Shown here piece after piece: positions 18,960-28,316 of a stretch of 64,000 bases of DNA. Made by a program: the position numbers and the translations under genes. Below the pieces are notes generated by a model. It was not told where the DNA came from and did not search any database. It was given only the letters and a program-made list of their open reading frames with translations. Numbering within the stretch: position 1 is the stretch's first letter; every line of letters begins with the position of its first letter. The stretch comes from Litoreibacter halocynthiae (lineage in GTDB: Bacteria > Pseudomonadota > Alphaproteobacteria > Rhodobacterales > Rhodobacteraceae): NCBI RefSeq assembly GCF_004365635.1, contig NZ_SOBH01000003.1:1-64000 (forward strand). The letters are read 5' to 3'.

Positions 18960-19534
18960 CAGCGTTGCCCGACCTTGCGTGCCGGAACGCCTGCGAAGAT
19001 TTCTCCATCGCCCACCTTCCCGCGGACGACCGACCCCGCCGCAATGATTGCGCCTGCCCCGATTTCAGCACCCGGAAGCACGATTACGCCTGCGCCGATC
19101 CACACATCGTTGGCTATGCGCACCGTTGCTTCGTCCATGGCCTGATCCGAGACCGGCCCACCGTCGCGGAAACGGTAGTTGGCCGCCGTGATGATGACAT
19201 TCGGGCCAAGCAGAAGATCATCGCCAATTTCGATGCGGCCAGATCGTGGCCCCGCCCAAAGATAGCAGCCTGCGCCAAGATGGGCGCGCGCGCCTAGCTG
19301 GATGCGGTCGGGGTTGGCGAACTGGCAGGTCGGGCTTATCGCGGCACCTGCCCCCATTTTGAGTGAGCGGCGGGGGATCACATGGGTCTGGTTGTAGTGA
19401 TTGAGCAGTTTGAACCCGTGCAGATATGCGCGGGGGTCGAGCACGGATAGCAGAAACCGAGAAATCCGGCGACGGCTTGTGAGGGGTGGCTTATGTGCCA
19501 AGCACGCGCTTGGCAGGGCAGTGTCGGGTGCCAC
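18959..19534 (-). CDS. Left-handed beta-helix acyltransferase
   Basis: The 191-residue protein has hexapeptide repeats typical of the WcaF/maltose acetyltransferase group, for example IGDDLLLGPNVIITAANY and VWIGAGVIVLPGAEIGAGAI, with the end GEIFAGVPARKVG. It probably O-acetylates a sugar of the exopolysaccharide with acetyl-CoA. The start is GTG with a G-rich site just upstream and lies 3 bases after the kinase-like gene. A second acetyltransferase of this fold lies at 27545. Confidence 0.85.
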   Translation of the reverse strand: MAPDTALPSACLAHKPPLTSRRRISRFLLSVLDPRAYLHGFKLLNHYNQTHVIPRRSLKMGAGAAISPTCQFANPDRIQLGARAHLGAGCYLWAGPRSGRIEIGDDLLLGPNVIITAANYRFRDGGPVSDQAMDEATVRIANDVWIGAGVIVLPGAEIGAGAIIAAGSVVRGKVGDGEIFAGVPARKVGQR

Positions 19535-19537
19535 GTT

Positions 19538-20335
19538 TTAGCCCCCCTTTGTGTCGGTAAAGCGACAGGCGTTCAGGACAACACCCAAGCAAGTGGTGTT
19601 TTCTGCGATTGTCCGTTCGGCAGTGTCAATCTCGGCGGTTGTAGAATGGTCTGCGCGTGCGACCAACAGTGCGCAATCCGCCAGTGATAGAGACGCTATT
19701 GCGTCATCCATCGGGTTTAAAGGGGCAAGGTCGAAGAGCATCAGATCAGGTGCAAAATCGCGCTCGATATGGTCAAGGAGGGCTGCGGTTTTGACATGGG
19801 CGAGACGCTCCGCTGCGTCGTCCAGTTTGGTGGCATTCAGACTGAGTCCGAGATTCGCACCGACGCGCAGACAGGTGCTGTCAAAGTTGCGCCGATGCCC
19901 GGTCAGAACAGAGAAGCGCGGTCCGGATTCTTTTAGTCCGAAGAGGTGGATCAGACTGGGGTTTCTAAGGTTCAAATCCAGAACCATGACCCGCAGGTCT
20001 TCTTGCCGCGCAAGGCTAAGCGCCAGATTGGCAACGATTGTGGAGCTACCGCATCCGGATGTGGGGGAGGTAATTGCAACGCGACGATGACCTGCCGCGC
20101 GCATATGGCTCAACAAGCGGGTCCGAAGCCGGTCGTAGGGTGCGGATGCGTCGGTTGGCTGGGTGGTTAGAATATGATGCCGCTGTAAGGTGATCGGGTC
20201 CAACGTCACCTCGCTCAACCGGCTCCAGCTTTTGAGCGGGTCGGCAAGCTCCGCTGAGGCAGCAAGAGTGGCATCTGCATCTGGCGTGCTTTGCGCGGTG
20301 CGCAAAATTTCGTCGGTGTTTGTCAGGTGTTCCAA
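19538..20335 (-). CDS. BY-kinase-like ATPase with defective P-loop
   Basis: The 265-residue protein matches the cytoplasmic CpsD/ExoP-C module that partners Wzz-like proteins. The P-loop region reads AITSPTSGCGSSTIVANLAL (residues 87-106), with Ser97 where the ATP-binding lysine should be. The Walker A'-like VMVLDLNLRNP follows, and LMLFDLAPL is Walker B-like. The tyrosine-rich tail of BY-kinases is absent. It probably no longer hydrolyses ATP well and may act as a structural or regulatory partner. The gene sits 9 bases after the Wzz-like gene. Confidence 0.8.
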   Translation of the reverse strand: MEHLTNTDEILRTAQSTPDADATLAASAELADPLKSWSRLSEVTLDPITLQRHHILTTQPTDASAPYDRLRTRLLSHMRAAGHRRVAITSPTSGCGSSTIVANLALSLARQEDLRVMVLDLNLRNPSLIHLFGLKESGPRFSVLTGHRRNFDSTCLRVGANLGLSLNATKLDDAAERLAHVKTAALLDHIERDFAPDLMLFDLAPLNPMDDAIASLSLADCALLVARADHSTTAEIDTAERTIAENTTCLGVVLNACRFTDTKGG

Positions 20336-20344
20336 TGGTTGCTC

Positions 20345-21547
20345 CTAACCAAGGCTCGGCCCCAGATCGGGAAGGGTTGCAAACGGGGTTAATCCAAGGG
20401 TGTCATGCAGGTCGCGAGGGCGGCGGAGATGCGCGTCGAACCTGATCCGAAGCGCCGCAACACCGATCGCAAGAAGCAGCGCGGCCAGCCCGATGGTTGC
20501 CAGAATCGCAACGCGCACCTTCGCCGGATTTCGCCCGGTTAGACTGGCGTCTTTTACAACCTTGAGGGTGATCCGGTTGGCCTCATTTGCGCGCATGGCG
20601 GCCTGTAGCCTGTCGTCGGCGGCTTCAACCCGCGCTTTCGCGCTTGAAACAGCCGCGTTGAGACGATCTGCTGTGGCTTGGTGATCCTTGCTCGCAACAA
20701 TCTGCGCGTCGATATCTTGCATCCGCTGTTTCACAAAGCGCAGGTCTTGGCCGGTTTGACCTGCCGGACGTTGCTTAATGGCCTTATCAATGCGGATTTT
20801 AATGAGCCGCACTTTCGGGTGAAGGTCGGAATAGAGGCCGCGAGCGGTTGCCAACTCACCGTATAGTTTTGCAACTTCCGGGTTTTCAGGCGCGGACTTG
20901 GACTCCGCCGCCCGCAGCGTGGCGCGCAGGCGGGATGCTTGATCTTGAAGCTCCTCAATCCGCAGGTCTGGTGCTTGGTTTGAATGGGAGCGCAGGTCGA
21001 CTTCCGCCGTGGCCAGACGCGCGGTCGCATTGCGTAGGCTTTCGCGGAGTTTGTTGACTGCGAGGTCGGTGGCGTGCTGCTGAAACCCATTGCTGAGTTC
21101 AATGGCGCGAAGCGACAGGGTTTGAGCCAGTGCAATCGCAGCAGTGGCGTCGGGCATTGTGGATTTGATCTTCAGATAGGTTGGCTTGTCGCGAGACGAT
21201 TCGATGTTTGCAACAAATGGCGCATCTGCCGAGAGCTGCGCCGCCTTCGACTGTGTCGCGCTGAAATCTGCCTTCAATGCATGCGCCACGACCTGCAGAT
21301 GTTGCACCTCTTCGGGGGTGCGTTGCGCCTTGGATGTCCCGCCAAGACCAACGTTCCGTTCCAGAACTATGCGCGCGGACGCGGCGTATTTTGGAGGGTT
21401 AGCCTCCAGAACAGACCAACCGGTTGCGGCGAAAAAAAATGCTGAGACAATCCCGAGCGGCAAGCAGCGTATGATCTGCCAGCGCCAATATCCCCATTCG
21501 AACATGTGTAGGTCCAATCCCGACGGTGCCGTAAATATCCTTCTCAT
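20345..21547 (-). CDS. Wzz/GumC-like chain-length protein
   Basis: The 400-residue protein has two membrane segments, near residues 28-48 (LGIVSAFFFAATGWSVL) and 355-378 (ILATIGLAALLLAIGVAALR), enclosing a long periplasmic coiled coil (about 160-340). This is the architecture of polysaccharide copolymerases that set chain length and link polymerase to export. The tyrosine kinase part is a separate gene downstream. AAAGGT lies 6 bases before the ATG. The promoter lies in 21548-21655, divergent from the ExoY-like gene. Confidence 0.87.
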   Translation of the reverse strand: MRRIFTAPSGLDLHMFEWGYWRWQIIRCLPLGIVSAFFFAATGWSVLEANPPKYAASARIVLERNVGLGGTSKAQRTPEEVQHLQVVAHALKADFSATQSKAAQLSADAPFVANIESSRDKPTYLKIKSTMPDATAAIALAQTLSLRAIELSNGFQQHATDLAVNKLRESLRNATARLATAEVDLRSHSNQAPDLRIEELQDQASRLRATLRAAESKSAPENPEVAKLYGELATARGLYSDLHPKVRLIKIRIDKAIKQRPAGQTGQDLRFVKQRMQDIDAQIVASKDHQATADRLNAAVSSAKARVEAADDRLQAAMRANEANRITLKVVKDASLTGRNPAKVRVAILATIGLAALLLAIGVAALRIRFDAHLRRPRDLHDTLGLTPFATLPDLGPSLG

Positions 21548-21655
21548 TCAGACCTTTGAAAACTTAAGACATAATTAATTCATCTCAGTTCTTCTTTGAC
21601 GAGTTCCACAGGTTTGCCGGACGGAACCGAAACAATGCGAAGGAGAAGCGGCTCG

Positions 21656-22342
21656 ATGGATGCCCGACTGACGACTGAATTCGATAAGGCGCGAGCGCTA
21701 CGTCCAAGGGAACCCGTTGCGGTCAAGACCCGTCCGGACAGTTACCGAGTGAGTTGGAAGCGGGTGCTGGATGTTGGCTTGGTGCTTTTGACTGCGCCGA
21801 TTTCGGTGCCGCTGGTCATTCTAGGTATGATTCTGGCGAAACTGGATGGCGGCCCTGCGTTCTACACTCAACCGCGCGTGGGGTATGGTGGTCGGGTGTT
21901 CCGGATGTTCAAGCTTCGCACGATGCGCGTGAATGCGGAGCAGCATCTGAGTGAAATCCTGATGCGTGACCCGCGCGCCGCCGTCGAGTGGCAGAAAAGC
22001 CAGAAACTGCGTCGTGACCCGCGTGTGACCTTTGCGGGAAGTTTTCTTCGGAAGACCTCGCTGGACGAGTTGCCCCAGCTTTGGAATGTGATCCTTGGGG
22101 AGATGTCGCTGGTCGGCCCGCGTCCAATTCTGCAAGAGCAAGCAATCCTTTACCCAGGATCCGCATATTTCAGGTTACGACCGGGCCTAACCGGGCCTTG
22201 GCAGGTGTTTGGCCGCAATGACGAGAGTTTCTACGCCCGCGCAAAATACGATGCGATGTACGAGCGCGAGATTGGCTTGGTCAGCGACCTGTCATTGATT
22301 GGCCGCACCTTTGGCGTTGTGCTTTGGGGGACGGGACATTGA
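21656..22342 (+). CDS. Initiating sugar-phosphate transferase (ExoY-like)
   Basis: The 228-residue protein loads the first sugar phosphate on undecaprenyl phosphate. One N-terminal membrane segment (about 30-55, VLDVGLVLLTAPISVPLVIL) precedes the bacterial sugar transferase domain with KLRTMRVNAEQ, RKTSLDELPQLWNVILGEMS and GLTGPWQV. ATG 21656 is chosen because AGGAGA lies 9 bases upstream; longer frames from TTG 21596 or ATG 21635 lack this. The gene overlaps the export gene and heads the plus-strand part of the locus. Confidence 0.92.
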   Translation: MDARLTTEFDKARALRPREPVAVKTRPDSYRVSWKRVLDVGLVLLTAPISVPLVILGMILAKLDGGPAFYTQPRVGYGGRVFRMFKLRTMRVNAEQHLSEILMRDPRAAVEWQKSQKLRRDPRVTFAGSFLRKTSLDELPQLWNVILGEMSLVGPRPILQEQAILYPGSAYFRLRPGLTGPWQVFGRNDESFYARAKYDAMYEREIGLVSDLSLIGRTFGVVLWGTGH

Positions 22343-22953
22343 CCCTGTGCCGCTGGTTTTTGTGTTTTGCGCTGATGTTGGCGGGGCCGGTAGCAGCGAA
22401 ATCCTATGTTTTGCAATCCGGCGACACGCTGCGGATTGAGGTCATCGAGGACAGCAGCCTGAACCGGAACGCATTGGTGCTGCCGGACGGCACCATCGCC
22501 TTTCCGATGATCGGCCAAGTTGCGGCGGCGGGCCTTACGCTTAGCCAAGTTCGCGAAGCGCTGACGAGCGGCCTTGCCCCCAATTTTGCCCAGCGGCCAA
22601 GCCTGCATGTGGCAGTCGCATCGATTGCACGGAAGGAAACATCGGCACGGGCGATTTCTGCGCCGAAAGCGTCGGACAACCTGATCACGGTGTTTGGCAT
22701 GGGTGAATTGGGCAGGCCCGGTAAACTGCAGCTTCAGCAGGGATCGTCGTTGCTTCAATTTCTGGCACAGGCTGGCGGGACAACGCCCTATGCGGCGACA
22801 AAGCGCGTCCAAGTGCGGCGGGTTGCGAGTGCGGATGGCATCACCAAAACCTACCGAGTGAATGTGAAGAAGTTGATGCAAGGGGGCGGAGCAAGCTTCC
22901 TCCTTGCCCCCGGCGATGTGGTGATCGTTCCGGAACGGAAGCTGTTTGAATGA
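22339..22953 (+). CDS. Polysaccharide export protein (Wza-like)
   Basis: The 204-residue protein has a signal peptide (TLCRWFLCFALMLAGPVAAK) and then the export domain YVLQSGDTLRIEVIEDSSLN...LPDGTIAFPMIGQV, followed by a SLBB-like region (GMGELGRPGKLQLQQGSSLL) and VAPGDVVIVP-type end (LAPGDVVIVPERK). There is no clear lipobox, unlike classic Wza. TTG 22339 is preferred because it overlaps the previous stop and gives a compact signal peptide; TTG 22324 is the alternative. It forms the outer-membrane exit for the polymer. Confidence 0.87.
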   Translation: MTLCRWFLCFALMLAGPVAAKSYVLQSGDTLRIEVIEDSSLNRNALVLPDGTIAFPMIGQVAAAGLTLSQVREALTSGLAPNFAQRPSLHVAVASIARKETSARAISAPKASDNLITVFGMGELGRPGKLQLQQGSSLLQFLAQAGGTTPYAATKRVQVRRVASADGITKTYRVNVKKLMQGGGASFLLAPGDVVIVPERKLFE

Positions 22954-24266
22954 TCAGGTTGGGCCTGATTCTGGCTGTGGTGATATCCGGGCCACTTCTG
23001 GCGGAGGATGATGGCGGTTTGCATGCTGATCTTACGATTGGTTTCGGGGCCGTGATTGATAACGACATTGACCTGACCGGCATGCCTGCTTCCGCCCAGC
23101 ATGGGGCAGCCTCGGTGCAATTCTTGATGTCTTCAAAAACCCGAACCGAGAAGGTTGAGTTGCGGTTTGACGGTGACGTCATTGGCCATGCTCACAAGCG
23201 TTCGGAGGCCGAACTGGAATATGGCCGTAAGACCAAATCCAGCCAGTTTGCGGTCAATGTATTTGGCCAAAAGCATCCGGCCAGGGCTGCCTATGCGATC
23301 GGTCGCGGCTTGGGTGCATCTGGCGGGTTTGATCTTGCACCAAGTCAGACAGAATCCCGGATTTTTGGCGGGGATATCGCGCTTGTTTCGGGAATTGAAC
23401 GGCCAATCGGGTTTGATCTGAGTTACGGGGTGAGACGCCGGAAGAGTTTTGGTCCATCGGCAACCAGAAGCACGCGTCAGTTTGCAAGGATCGAAACGGT
23501 GTTCCGGTTTAGCGAGTTGACCAAGGCGCGGCTTTATCTTGGTGACGAGCAACTCAGGACTTCGGGGTCCACAGCCGTGTTGCAACGGCAGAGGGCCGCG
23601 GGTGTGGGTGTGACCCATAAGCTGTCAAAAGTTACCGAGGTCGATGCCGATTTTGGATGGTCGACGGTCAGACAGGTCAATGCGCGTCCGTCTGTTACGA
23701 ATTCCGGTCTCGAGTGGCTGTTGAAGATGACACGACGCCAACGCAACGGCTCGGTCTTTACTATCGCATCATCAGAACAGATCAAAGCTGGCCCGCTTCG
23801 GCGTTTGCGGTTTGGCTTGGTCGATTCCGCCTTGGACAGATCGCTCAGACTGACGGTTGGCGTTGCCAAGCCAGCCAATACAACCCCCGATCTTACGATG
23901 TCGCTTGAGTTTGCTGCCGATATGGCATCGACGCAAATCACGACCCTAGCGTCGCGGGATTTCATCGCATCGGACGAGACGGGCGAGAGCCGCATTGCGA
24001 CCAAGCTGGCCGTTGGTTTGGTGCGCAAGGTCGGCGCACGCGGCACAATGGATGTCTCTGTCGGGTATTTCAAAACGAACCGGACAAGCGTGACGCCCGA
24101 GCGGTCGGCGGGGCATTTCAGGACATCCTATCACCACGCACTGCGACGGGATTGGGGCGTGGTTGCGGGAGTAGAACGGCGGGTTCGGCGTGATGCGACG
24201 ACGGGCCGTGTCGGCTCGAACTCCGGATTCGTCACGTTCGAGCACAAATTTTCAGGAGGATTGTGA
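22950..24266 (+). CDS. Outer-membrane beta-barrel protein of the EPS locus
   Basis: The 438-residue protein has a signal peptide (MIRLGLILAVVISGPLLA) and then alternating hydrophobic/polar strands throughout, ending with an aromatic-containing strand (SGFVTFEHKFSGGL). This is the appearance of an outer-membrane barrel. It overlaps the export gene by 4 bases. Similar barrels occur in exopolysaccharide loci and are proposed to aid polymer secretion or surface attachment. No specific family can be named with certainty. Confidence 0.75.
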   Translation: MIRLGLILAVVISGPLLAEDDGGLHADLTIGFGAVIDNDIDLTGMPASAQHGAASVQFLMSSKTRTEKVELRFDGDVIGHAHKRSEAELEYGRKTKSSQFAVNVFGQKHPARAAYAIGRGLGASGGFDLAPSQTESRIFGGDIALVSGIERPIGFDLSYGVRRRKSFGPSATRSTRQFARIETVFRFSELTKARLYLGDEQLRTSGSTAVLQRQRAAGVGVTHKLSKVTEVDADFGWSTVRQVNARPSVTNSGLEWLLKMTRRQRNGSVFTIASSEQIKAGPLRRLRFGLVDSALDRSLRLTVGVAKPANTTPDLTMSLEFAADMASTQITTLASRDFIASDETGESRIATKLAVGLVRKVGARGTMDVSVGYFKTNRTSVTPERSAGHFRTSYHHALRRDWGVVAGVERRVRRDATTGRVGSNSGFVTFEHKFSGGL

Positions 24267-24268
24267 AT

Positions 24269-24700
24269 ATGGTTCGAGTTCTGGCTGTTTCATCTGGCGG
24301 CGGACATTGGCAGCAGATGCGGTTGCTGTCGCATGCGCTGGGTAACGTGGACATAGAATATGCGTGTAGCGCACATGTGGGCGATCTAAAGGTTCATCGC
24401 TTGCCAGATTGCAATATGCGTACGCCGATGCAGCTGGTGGCGGGCGTGTTGGCGGCGTGGCGGTTGGTGTACCGTGTCAGGCCGGATGTCGTCATTTCGA
24501 CAGGTGCCGCCCCCGGGGCGTTGGCTTTGATCATTGCCAAACTGCTTGGCCACCGGACGATCTGGATCGATTCGATTGCCAATGCCGAACAGATGTCATT
24601 GTCTGGCAGGCTTACGCGGCGGTTTTCTGATCTCTGGATGACCCAGTGGGAAGGCGTGGCGGAGGAAACGGGCGCGGTTTTCGCGGGCTCGGTGCTATGA
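24269..24700 (+). CDS. PssD/Alg14-like glycosyltransferase subunit
   Basis: The 143-residue protein matches the Alg14/PssD half of a split GT28-type enzyme: SSGGGHWQQM near the start, RPDVVISTGAAPGA in the middle and WIDSIANAEQMSLSGRLTR. It anchors and completes the catalytic subunit encoded next. ATG 24269 is chosen since AGGAGGA ends 8 bases upstream; GTG 24263 is too close. It ends in an ATGA overlap with the PssE-like gene. Confidence 0.88.
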   Translation: MVRVLAVSSGGGHWQQMRLLSHALGNVDIEYACSAHVGDLKVHRLPDCNMRTPMQLVAGVLAAWRLVYRVRPDVVISTGAAPGALALIIAKLLGHRTIWIDSIANAEQMSLSGRLTRRFSDLWMTQWEGVAEETGAVFAGSVL

Positions 24701-25161
24701 TTTTCGTGACCGTTGGCACGCAACTGCCGTTTCCGCGCCTGATCAACTATATGGCGCGCTGGGCGCAAACGCATGGCGAGCGCGTGGTGCTTCAGACAGG
24801 GGATCGGAGTGGCTTCAACGGGTGCGAGACATACCGATCCCTGCCAGGTTATCAGTTCGGTACGTTTATGACTGAGGCTCGCGTGATCGTCTCTCATGCT
24901 GGAATAGGGTCTATTTTGGCGACCAAAGCGATAAATAAACCTATTATTGTGGTACCCCGTCGGGCGAAGCTTTCAGAGCATCGGAACGATCATCAACTCG
25001 CGACGGCCGCCGCGCTGGACGGGCGGGCCGGACTGCGGGTTGCGTGGGAGCTAGATCAAATCCCGGCATTTCTGGATGGCGCGATTGAGCCGCCGGAGGC
25101 GGAACTGCATCCGCAGTTTAACCAGCTTGTGGATCGGATCAGTACTTTCGTTGGTGCATGA
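24697..25161 (+). CDS. PssE/Alg13-like glycosyltransferase subunit
   Basis: The 154-residue protein is the C-terminal GT28 half: MIFVTVGTQLPFPRLINYM, then VSHAGIGSILATKAINKPIIVVPR, the UDP-sugar binding region, and EHRNDHQLATAAAL. In rhizobia PssD and PssE act together in exopolysaccharide assembly, adding glucuronic acid. The sugar here is unknown. It is convergent with the GT2 gene and ends only 2 bases from it. Confidence 0.88.
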   Translation: MIFVTVGTQLPFPRLINYMARWAQTHGERVVLQTGDRSGFNGCETYRSLPGYQFGTFMTEARVIVSHAGIGSILATKAINKPIIVVPRRAKLSEHRNDHQLATAAALDGRAGLRVAWELDQIPAFLDGAIEPPEAELHPQFNQLVDRISTFVGA

Positions 25162-25163
25162 TT

Positions 25164-26075
25164 TCAGGGATCGAGTACTGATCTGATTTTCCGGCCCGCG
25201 GGGCGCCCGTGCAGGGCCCTGACTATGGCCGGAATGGGTGTGAACTGGCGGCGCAGGGCATGCTGGATGATTTTCCCCCAGCCGAACAGATATGCAATTG
25301 GCACGCGTAAAAGGTTGTGCCGTGCCATGAACATCAAGCGCCCGCGGTGCTTGAAGTAGGCTGATATCGGGGATGGGCCGCGGCTGAGCGTTGGTGATCC
25401 GATTGAAGCGCCGGCACTGTGATAAACAACTGCGTCTTTACAGATTGCCAGTGGGAGCGCCCCGCGCCGTTGAGCCCAATCAACTTCTTCGTAGTAGAGG
25501 AAGTACTGCTCTGGCATGAGTCCGGCTTGTTCGACGAAACTGCGTGATGCGACCATGCTGGCACCGGAAATGAAGTCCAGATCTGATTGATCGGGATGGG
25601 GTGTCGTTACAGCGTCCTTCCCGATGTTGATGTTTTGCGTCGCCCCCGTCCACCGGTTGATCCGGCCACCGTCGATTTGAATTTGTGGCGGCTGGCCTTG
25701 GTAGGCAATCCGATGCCCCAGCAGCGCGAACGGGAGCGGCGCGCGCGACAATGCGGCGGGTGTATGCGACGGGACGGTGCAATCGGGATTGAGAATCCAG
25801 AACCTGTCCAGCTGCGGGTCGTTCAGCAGGCGGGTTAGACCCAAATTTACCCCACCAGCGAAGCCCAGATTTTTCGGGGCCTGTATCAGTGAAATTTCAA
25901 GTTTAGTTTGCGCCGCCCAGTTGCGGACCACTTGCACAGTGGCATCGTGAGAGGCGTTGTCGACAAGGACAATCCTCAGGTCCACGGCCTTTGCCTGACA
26001 CAGGCTTTGCAGGCAATCGAGGATGTAGCCCGCCGAATTATAGGTGACGATGATACAGCCAAGGGGGATCGTCAT
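25164..26075 (-). CDS. Family 2 glycosyltransferase (rhamnosyltransferase-like)
   Basis: The 303-residue protein begins MTIPLGCIIVTYNSAGYILD and has VLVDNASHD, NLGFAGGVNLGL, FWILNPDCTV and YYEEVDWAQRR, the motif order of GT2 enzymes close to rhamnosyltransferases. ATG 26075 is set by its ATGA overlap with the O-antigen-ligase-like gene; a longer frame upstream would read inside that gene. The acceptor is probably the EPS repeat unit. Confidence 0.88.
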   Translation of the reverse strand: MTIPLGCIIVTYNSAGYILDCLQSLCQAKAVDLRIVLVDNASHDATVQVVRNWAAQTKLEISLIQAPKNLGFAGGVNLGLTRLLNDPQLDRFWILNPDCTVPSHTPAALSRAPLPFALLGHRIAYQGQPPQIQIDGGRINRWTGATQNINIGKDAVTTPHPDQSDLDFISGASMVASRSFVEQAGLMPEQYFLYYEEVDWAQRRGALPLAICKDAVVYHSAGASIGSPTLSRGPSPISAYFKHRGRLMFMARHNLLRVPIAYLFGWGKIIQHALRRQFTPIPAIVRALHGRPAGRKIRSVLDP

Positions 26076-27370
26076 GCTGGCACTGCGGCAAATCGGGTGA
26101 AGCGATTGGTCGCGCGTTTCGGACTGGGTTTCTTCGTCACTGCGGCAGGGCTGATCATCCACAACCCAGCGCCGAACAGAAAGAACACAAATGAGAAAAT
26201 CGACGTCCAGATATGGACCGTGCACAAGGTGAACGTCAGTCCGACAAAGCAAATGACCCAAGCTCTGCGGATGTCGGATAGATCGGAAGGCACCGAAGAT
26301 AGAAGGACTCTCGTGAAGCCAAGAATATAGGCGCAGGTGAAGATGGCAAACCCCGGAAGCCCGTATCGCATGCCGAGGACCAGCCAGAAATTATCTATGC
26401 TTCCCGAGTGCATGAATTGAGGGCGGACCCAGTCGTTCAGACCGATGCCAAAGAGCGGGTTTTGCCAGATGTTGAGCATGCCCCACTCGAATATTATGCC
26501 GCGCCAGTAAGCGTTATGGGCCGAGAAGGTTGCGTAGCTGAAGAAGACCCGCACTGGTGTTCGGTTGGAAATCAAGTCCACCGTCACGTAGGCAATGAGG
26601 GCAATTATCGCCAAAAAAAGCCAGCGTTTGCCCCATCGCGGAAAGACGAGCGCCCAGATGATCAGGAAGGTCTGCAACAGGACCGATAGGAATGCGCCAC
26701 TGGAGAGGGCGAGGAAGCTGGCGGATATGCCAAGACCCAAGCCGATCACGCGCGCCCAAAGAGACCAAGAGCCTGCCATTCCGACAAAAGTCAGCGCAGT
26801 GAGTGTTGAAGCGAACAGGCCATAATGGATGGGATGCGCAAAAAGCACCTGCGCGCGTTCTAGACCCAATCGCGGCTCTATCGAGAGCGGGGCGACGGAC
26901 GTGACAGCGGGGAGGGCGTTGACCAACGCAATCAACGGCGGATGGCCTGTGATGCTTTCTGCGATGGCCAGTGGAAGGGACAGAAGCACGATTGCCGCCA
27001 CCACCTTCACCGTGGCGCGGAACTGTTCGGGCGTGCGGATATAGCGTCGTGCGATCAGGAAACCGCCCAGCAGCTCCAGCGTCAGCGCGCCGGTATTTTC
27101 AAGCGCGTGCGTTGGGGAGGTTTGCGAGAAAGCGACCAAGGACCAGAACGCGAAGAGCGCGAAGAGCAGGTCAGTCGACAAGCCCTTCGCGGGAGGATTG
27201 CGGATGTAGCTGATCAGAACGGGGACGAACACAAGCGCCAGAACTGTGCGCAGGCCGGTCATTTGGATCGGGCCAAGGGAATAGCGCACCGGAAGCGCGA
27301 CAGCGACAAGATACAGGACGACCAACGGGGACAGCTTTGCATCTGGGTTGGTGAGGATTGTGTGAGACAT
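26072..27370 (-). CDS. O-antigen ligase/Wzy-like membrane protein
   Basis: The 432-residue protein has about ten to twelve membrane segments and a periplasmic loop before HNAYWRGIIFEWGMLNIWQNPLFGIGLNDWV, the Wzy_C type signature (LFGIG with preceding H and R residues). It would polymerise the repeat units or ligate the polymer. With the Wzx-like flippase at 31440 and the Wzz-like protein at 20345 it completes a Wzx/Wzy pathway. Confidence 0.85.
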   Translation of the reverse strand: MSHTILTNPDAKLSPLVVLYLVAVALPVRYSLGPIQMTGLRTVLALVFVPVLISYIRNPPAKGLSTDLLFALFAFWSLVAFSQTSPTHALENTGALTLELLGGFLIARRYIRTPEQFRATVKVVAAIVLLSLPLAIAESITGHPPLIALVNALPAVTSVAPLSIEPRLGLERAQVLFAHPIHYGLFASTLTALTFVGMAGSWSLWARVIGLGLGISASFLALSSGAFLSVLLQTFLIIWALVFPRWGKRWLFLAIIALIAYVTVDLISNRTPVRVFFSYATFSAHNAYWRGIIFEWGMLNIWQNPLFGIGLNDWVRPQFMHSGSIDNFWLVLGMRYGLPGFAIFTCAYILGFTRVLLSSVPSDLSDIRRAWVICFVGLTFTLCTVHIWTSIFSFVFFLFGAGLWMISPAAVTKKPSPKRATNRFTRFAAVPA

Positions 27371-27410
27371 ATGCGGGCTTACTTTTCAGGCACGCACAGG
27401 ATGCGACGGA

Positions 27411-27456
27411 TTGGCTAACGGTTGGTTAACGCAAATCTTCCCTGCCGATTAACCAA
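27411..27456. promoter_or_regulatory. Cluster of TTGGNTAAC repeats in divergent EPS promoter
   Basis: TTGGCTAACG (27411-27420) and TTGGTTAACG (27422-27431) are direct repeats, and TTAACCAA (27449-27456) is inverted to them. They lie between the divergent polymerase gene and the acetyltransferase gene. Similar TTAACCA words are upstream of 28317, 2665 and in the 32742-32834 spacer. They resemble CtrA half-sites, but the regulator is not proven. Confidence 0.4.
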
Positions 27457-27544
27457 TGCTTCATAGATTTTTAGATAAATTGGAGCAGGTCCTTGAGACC
27501 CTGCCCCATCACGGGGCGATCGCGTGGACGGAGAAAGACATCGC

Positions 27545-28120
27545 ATGGAAGACATTACTTGCGACGAGCCTCCCGTCCGGTCCTGTCAAAGAGCAGGCGC
27601 ACCCTCTGAATACTCGGCTCAGGGCCCAACCCCCTTGGCCGTAAAGGCAAGACGTCGGGGTCTGAACCGGGTTCTCGGGCTTCGCCGAATGCTGGTGGGG
27701 CTCAAGCGGGCGATAAACACGCGGCTGTTTGGTATGGACATTCACCCAAGCGCGGAGTTGTCGCTTTCGGCGCGTCTGGATCGCACCTTTCCGATCGGGG
27801 TCCATATTGGCGAGACCAGCTACATTGCGTTCGAGGCTTGCATTTTGACCCATGACCGCACGCGCGGTGTCTATTTGCACACATGGATCGGCAAGGACTG
27901 TTTTGTCGGTGCGCGGTCCCTGATTTTACCCGGGGTGCGTGTTGGAGATGGGGCGATTGTCGCGGCGGGGGCGATTGTTACGAAAGATGTGCCTGCGCGC
28001 TGTCTGGTTGCCGGAAATCCGGCGCGTATCATCAGGCGGGACATCCTGACAGGCCCATACGGCCGGTTGCATGATGCAGACCGGCGAGAGGCAGAACTTG
28101 CGCAGGCGGGGCTCACCTAG
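27545..28120 (+). CDS. Left-handed beta-helix acetyltransferase
   Basis: The 191-residue protein has a basic N-terminal part and then hexapeptide repeats ([53 protein letters not shown]) ending in [11 protein letters not shown]. It would O-acetylate a sugar. ATG 27545 has GGAGA about 10 bases upstream; GTG 27524 is a possible longer start. It is monocistronic between two intergenic spaces. Confidence 0.83.
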   Translation: MEDITCDEPPVRSCQRAGAPSEYSAQGPTPLAVKARRRGLNRVLGLRRMLVGLKRAINTRLFGMDIHPSAELSLSARLDRTFPIGVHIGETSYIAFEACILTHDRTRGVYLHTWIGKDCFVGARSLILPGVRVGDGAIVAAGAIVTKDVPARCLVAGNPARIIRRDILTGPYGRLHDADRREAELAQAGLT

Positions 28121-28204
28121 AGGTGCGACCGCTGCCAAGGCGCGCGCGCAACACCCCTGCGTTCTGTGCTAAAGGCGGAGCGAGCGCAGGCTGACATTGC
28201 CTGT

Positions 28205-28212
28205 TTAACCAC
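28205..28212 (+). promoter_or_regulatory. TTAACCAC word upstream of the SGNH/LamG gene
   Basis: TTAACCAC is 105 bases before the chosen ATG at 28317, within a 196-base spacer that otherwise shows no feature. It matches the CtrA half-site core TTAACCA. A single copy is weak evidence. Confidence 0.3.
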
Positions 28213-28316
28213 ATGCACGAGACGCTTCGCACCCGTAAGGGAGGCGCTTTGCTGTGCCGCGTGGTGCGGCCTCTTGCCCTTCCTGTCGCGAGGTGGATGC
28301 GCGGGAAAGGCTTCGG

